From the NCBI GenBank assembly GCA_934408835.1, contig CAKRVU010000077.1:1-6480 (forward strand): a stretch of 6,480 nucleotides of DNA. The letters are read 5' to 3'. Each line of letters starts with the position of its first letter. Within the stretch, counting starts at the first letter, position 1. The notes under the pieces were generated by a model. That model worked only from the letters and a program-made list of their open reading frames with translations, was not told where the DNA came from and searched no databases. Shown piece after piece: positions 6,450 to 6,480 of this stretch. Made by a program: the position numbers and the translations under genes. The stretch comes from an uncultured Oscillospiraceae bacterium. Its GTDB lineage: Bacteria; Bacillota; Clostridia; Oscillospirales; Ruminococcaceae.

Positions 6450-6471
6450 CCGGCTGAATGAGGTCAGCCGG
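6450..6471. repeat. Inverted repeat, 8-bp GC-rich stem
   Basis: CCGGCTGA pairs perfectly with TCAGCCGG around a 6-nt loop. No T-run follows before the window edge at 6480. It may lie inside a gene continuing past the edge on either strand, or form a terminator whose tail is outside the window. Confidence 0.45.
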
Positions 6472-6480
6472 CAATGAAGG

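Noticed and set aside
1..6480. CRISPR array or complete insertion sequence
   Set aside because: No regularly spaced repeats and no intact transposase or paired terminal inverted repeats were seen.

Overview
The window looks like an accessory 'defence island' from a Bacillota genome, most likely a gut Clostridia relative. The evidence is the encoded CCA on a Tyr-type class II tRNA, strong AGGAGG-type ribosome binding sites, a remnant of a TnpX/TndX-like large serine recombinase, and a small XRE-family protein of a style common in Clostridia. No species can be named from sequence alone.

Left flank (1-880). The window opens inside the 3' end of a tRNA gene, probably tRNA-Tyr, followed immediately by a near-perfect intrinsic terminator. 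About 800 bp without an intact gene follow. This stretch holds short inverted and direct repeats and, on the minus strand near 470-600, a decayed fragment of a serine recombinase. It reads as scar tissue from past mobile-element traffic beside a tRNA. A good extended -10 promoter (783-811), with a perfect 12-bp palindrome just upstream (763-774), starts the rightward operon.

Operon (898-6232). Five genes run on the plus strand with very tight spacing. They are a 69-aa XRE-type regulator, a complete DNA cytosine-5 methyltransferase, a 244-aa PD-(D/E)xK-like type II restriction endonuclease candidate whose start overlaps the methyltransferase end, HamA (DUF1837 nuclease) and HamB (Ski2-like SF2 helicase). 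HamB overlaps HamA by 31 nt. The methyltransferase and endonuclease form a type II restriction-modification (R-M) unit. HamA and HamB form a Hachiman anti-phage system. A candidate internal promoter at the end of the endonuclease gene (2997-3025) could let Hachiman be expressed independently.

Right flank (6233-6480). Tandem stops end hamB, and a GC-rich hairpin at 6358-6389 is the likely operon terminator. Two further inverted repeats lie near the right edge. A short minus-strand open frame running off the edge may be the tail of a neighbouring gene.

The two systems are each known types. The unusual point is their packing into one regulator-led cassette: modification-dependent restriction of incoming DNA first, then a genome-integrity sensor/nuclease that may act on DNA that escapes or is damaged. 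That functional link is inference.
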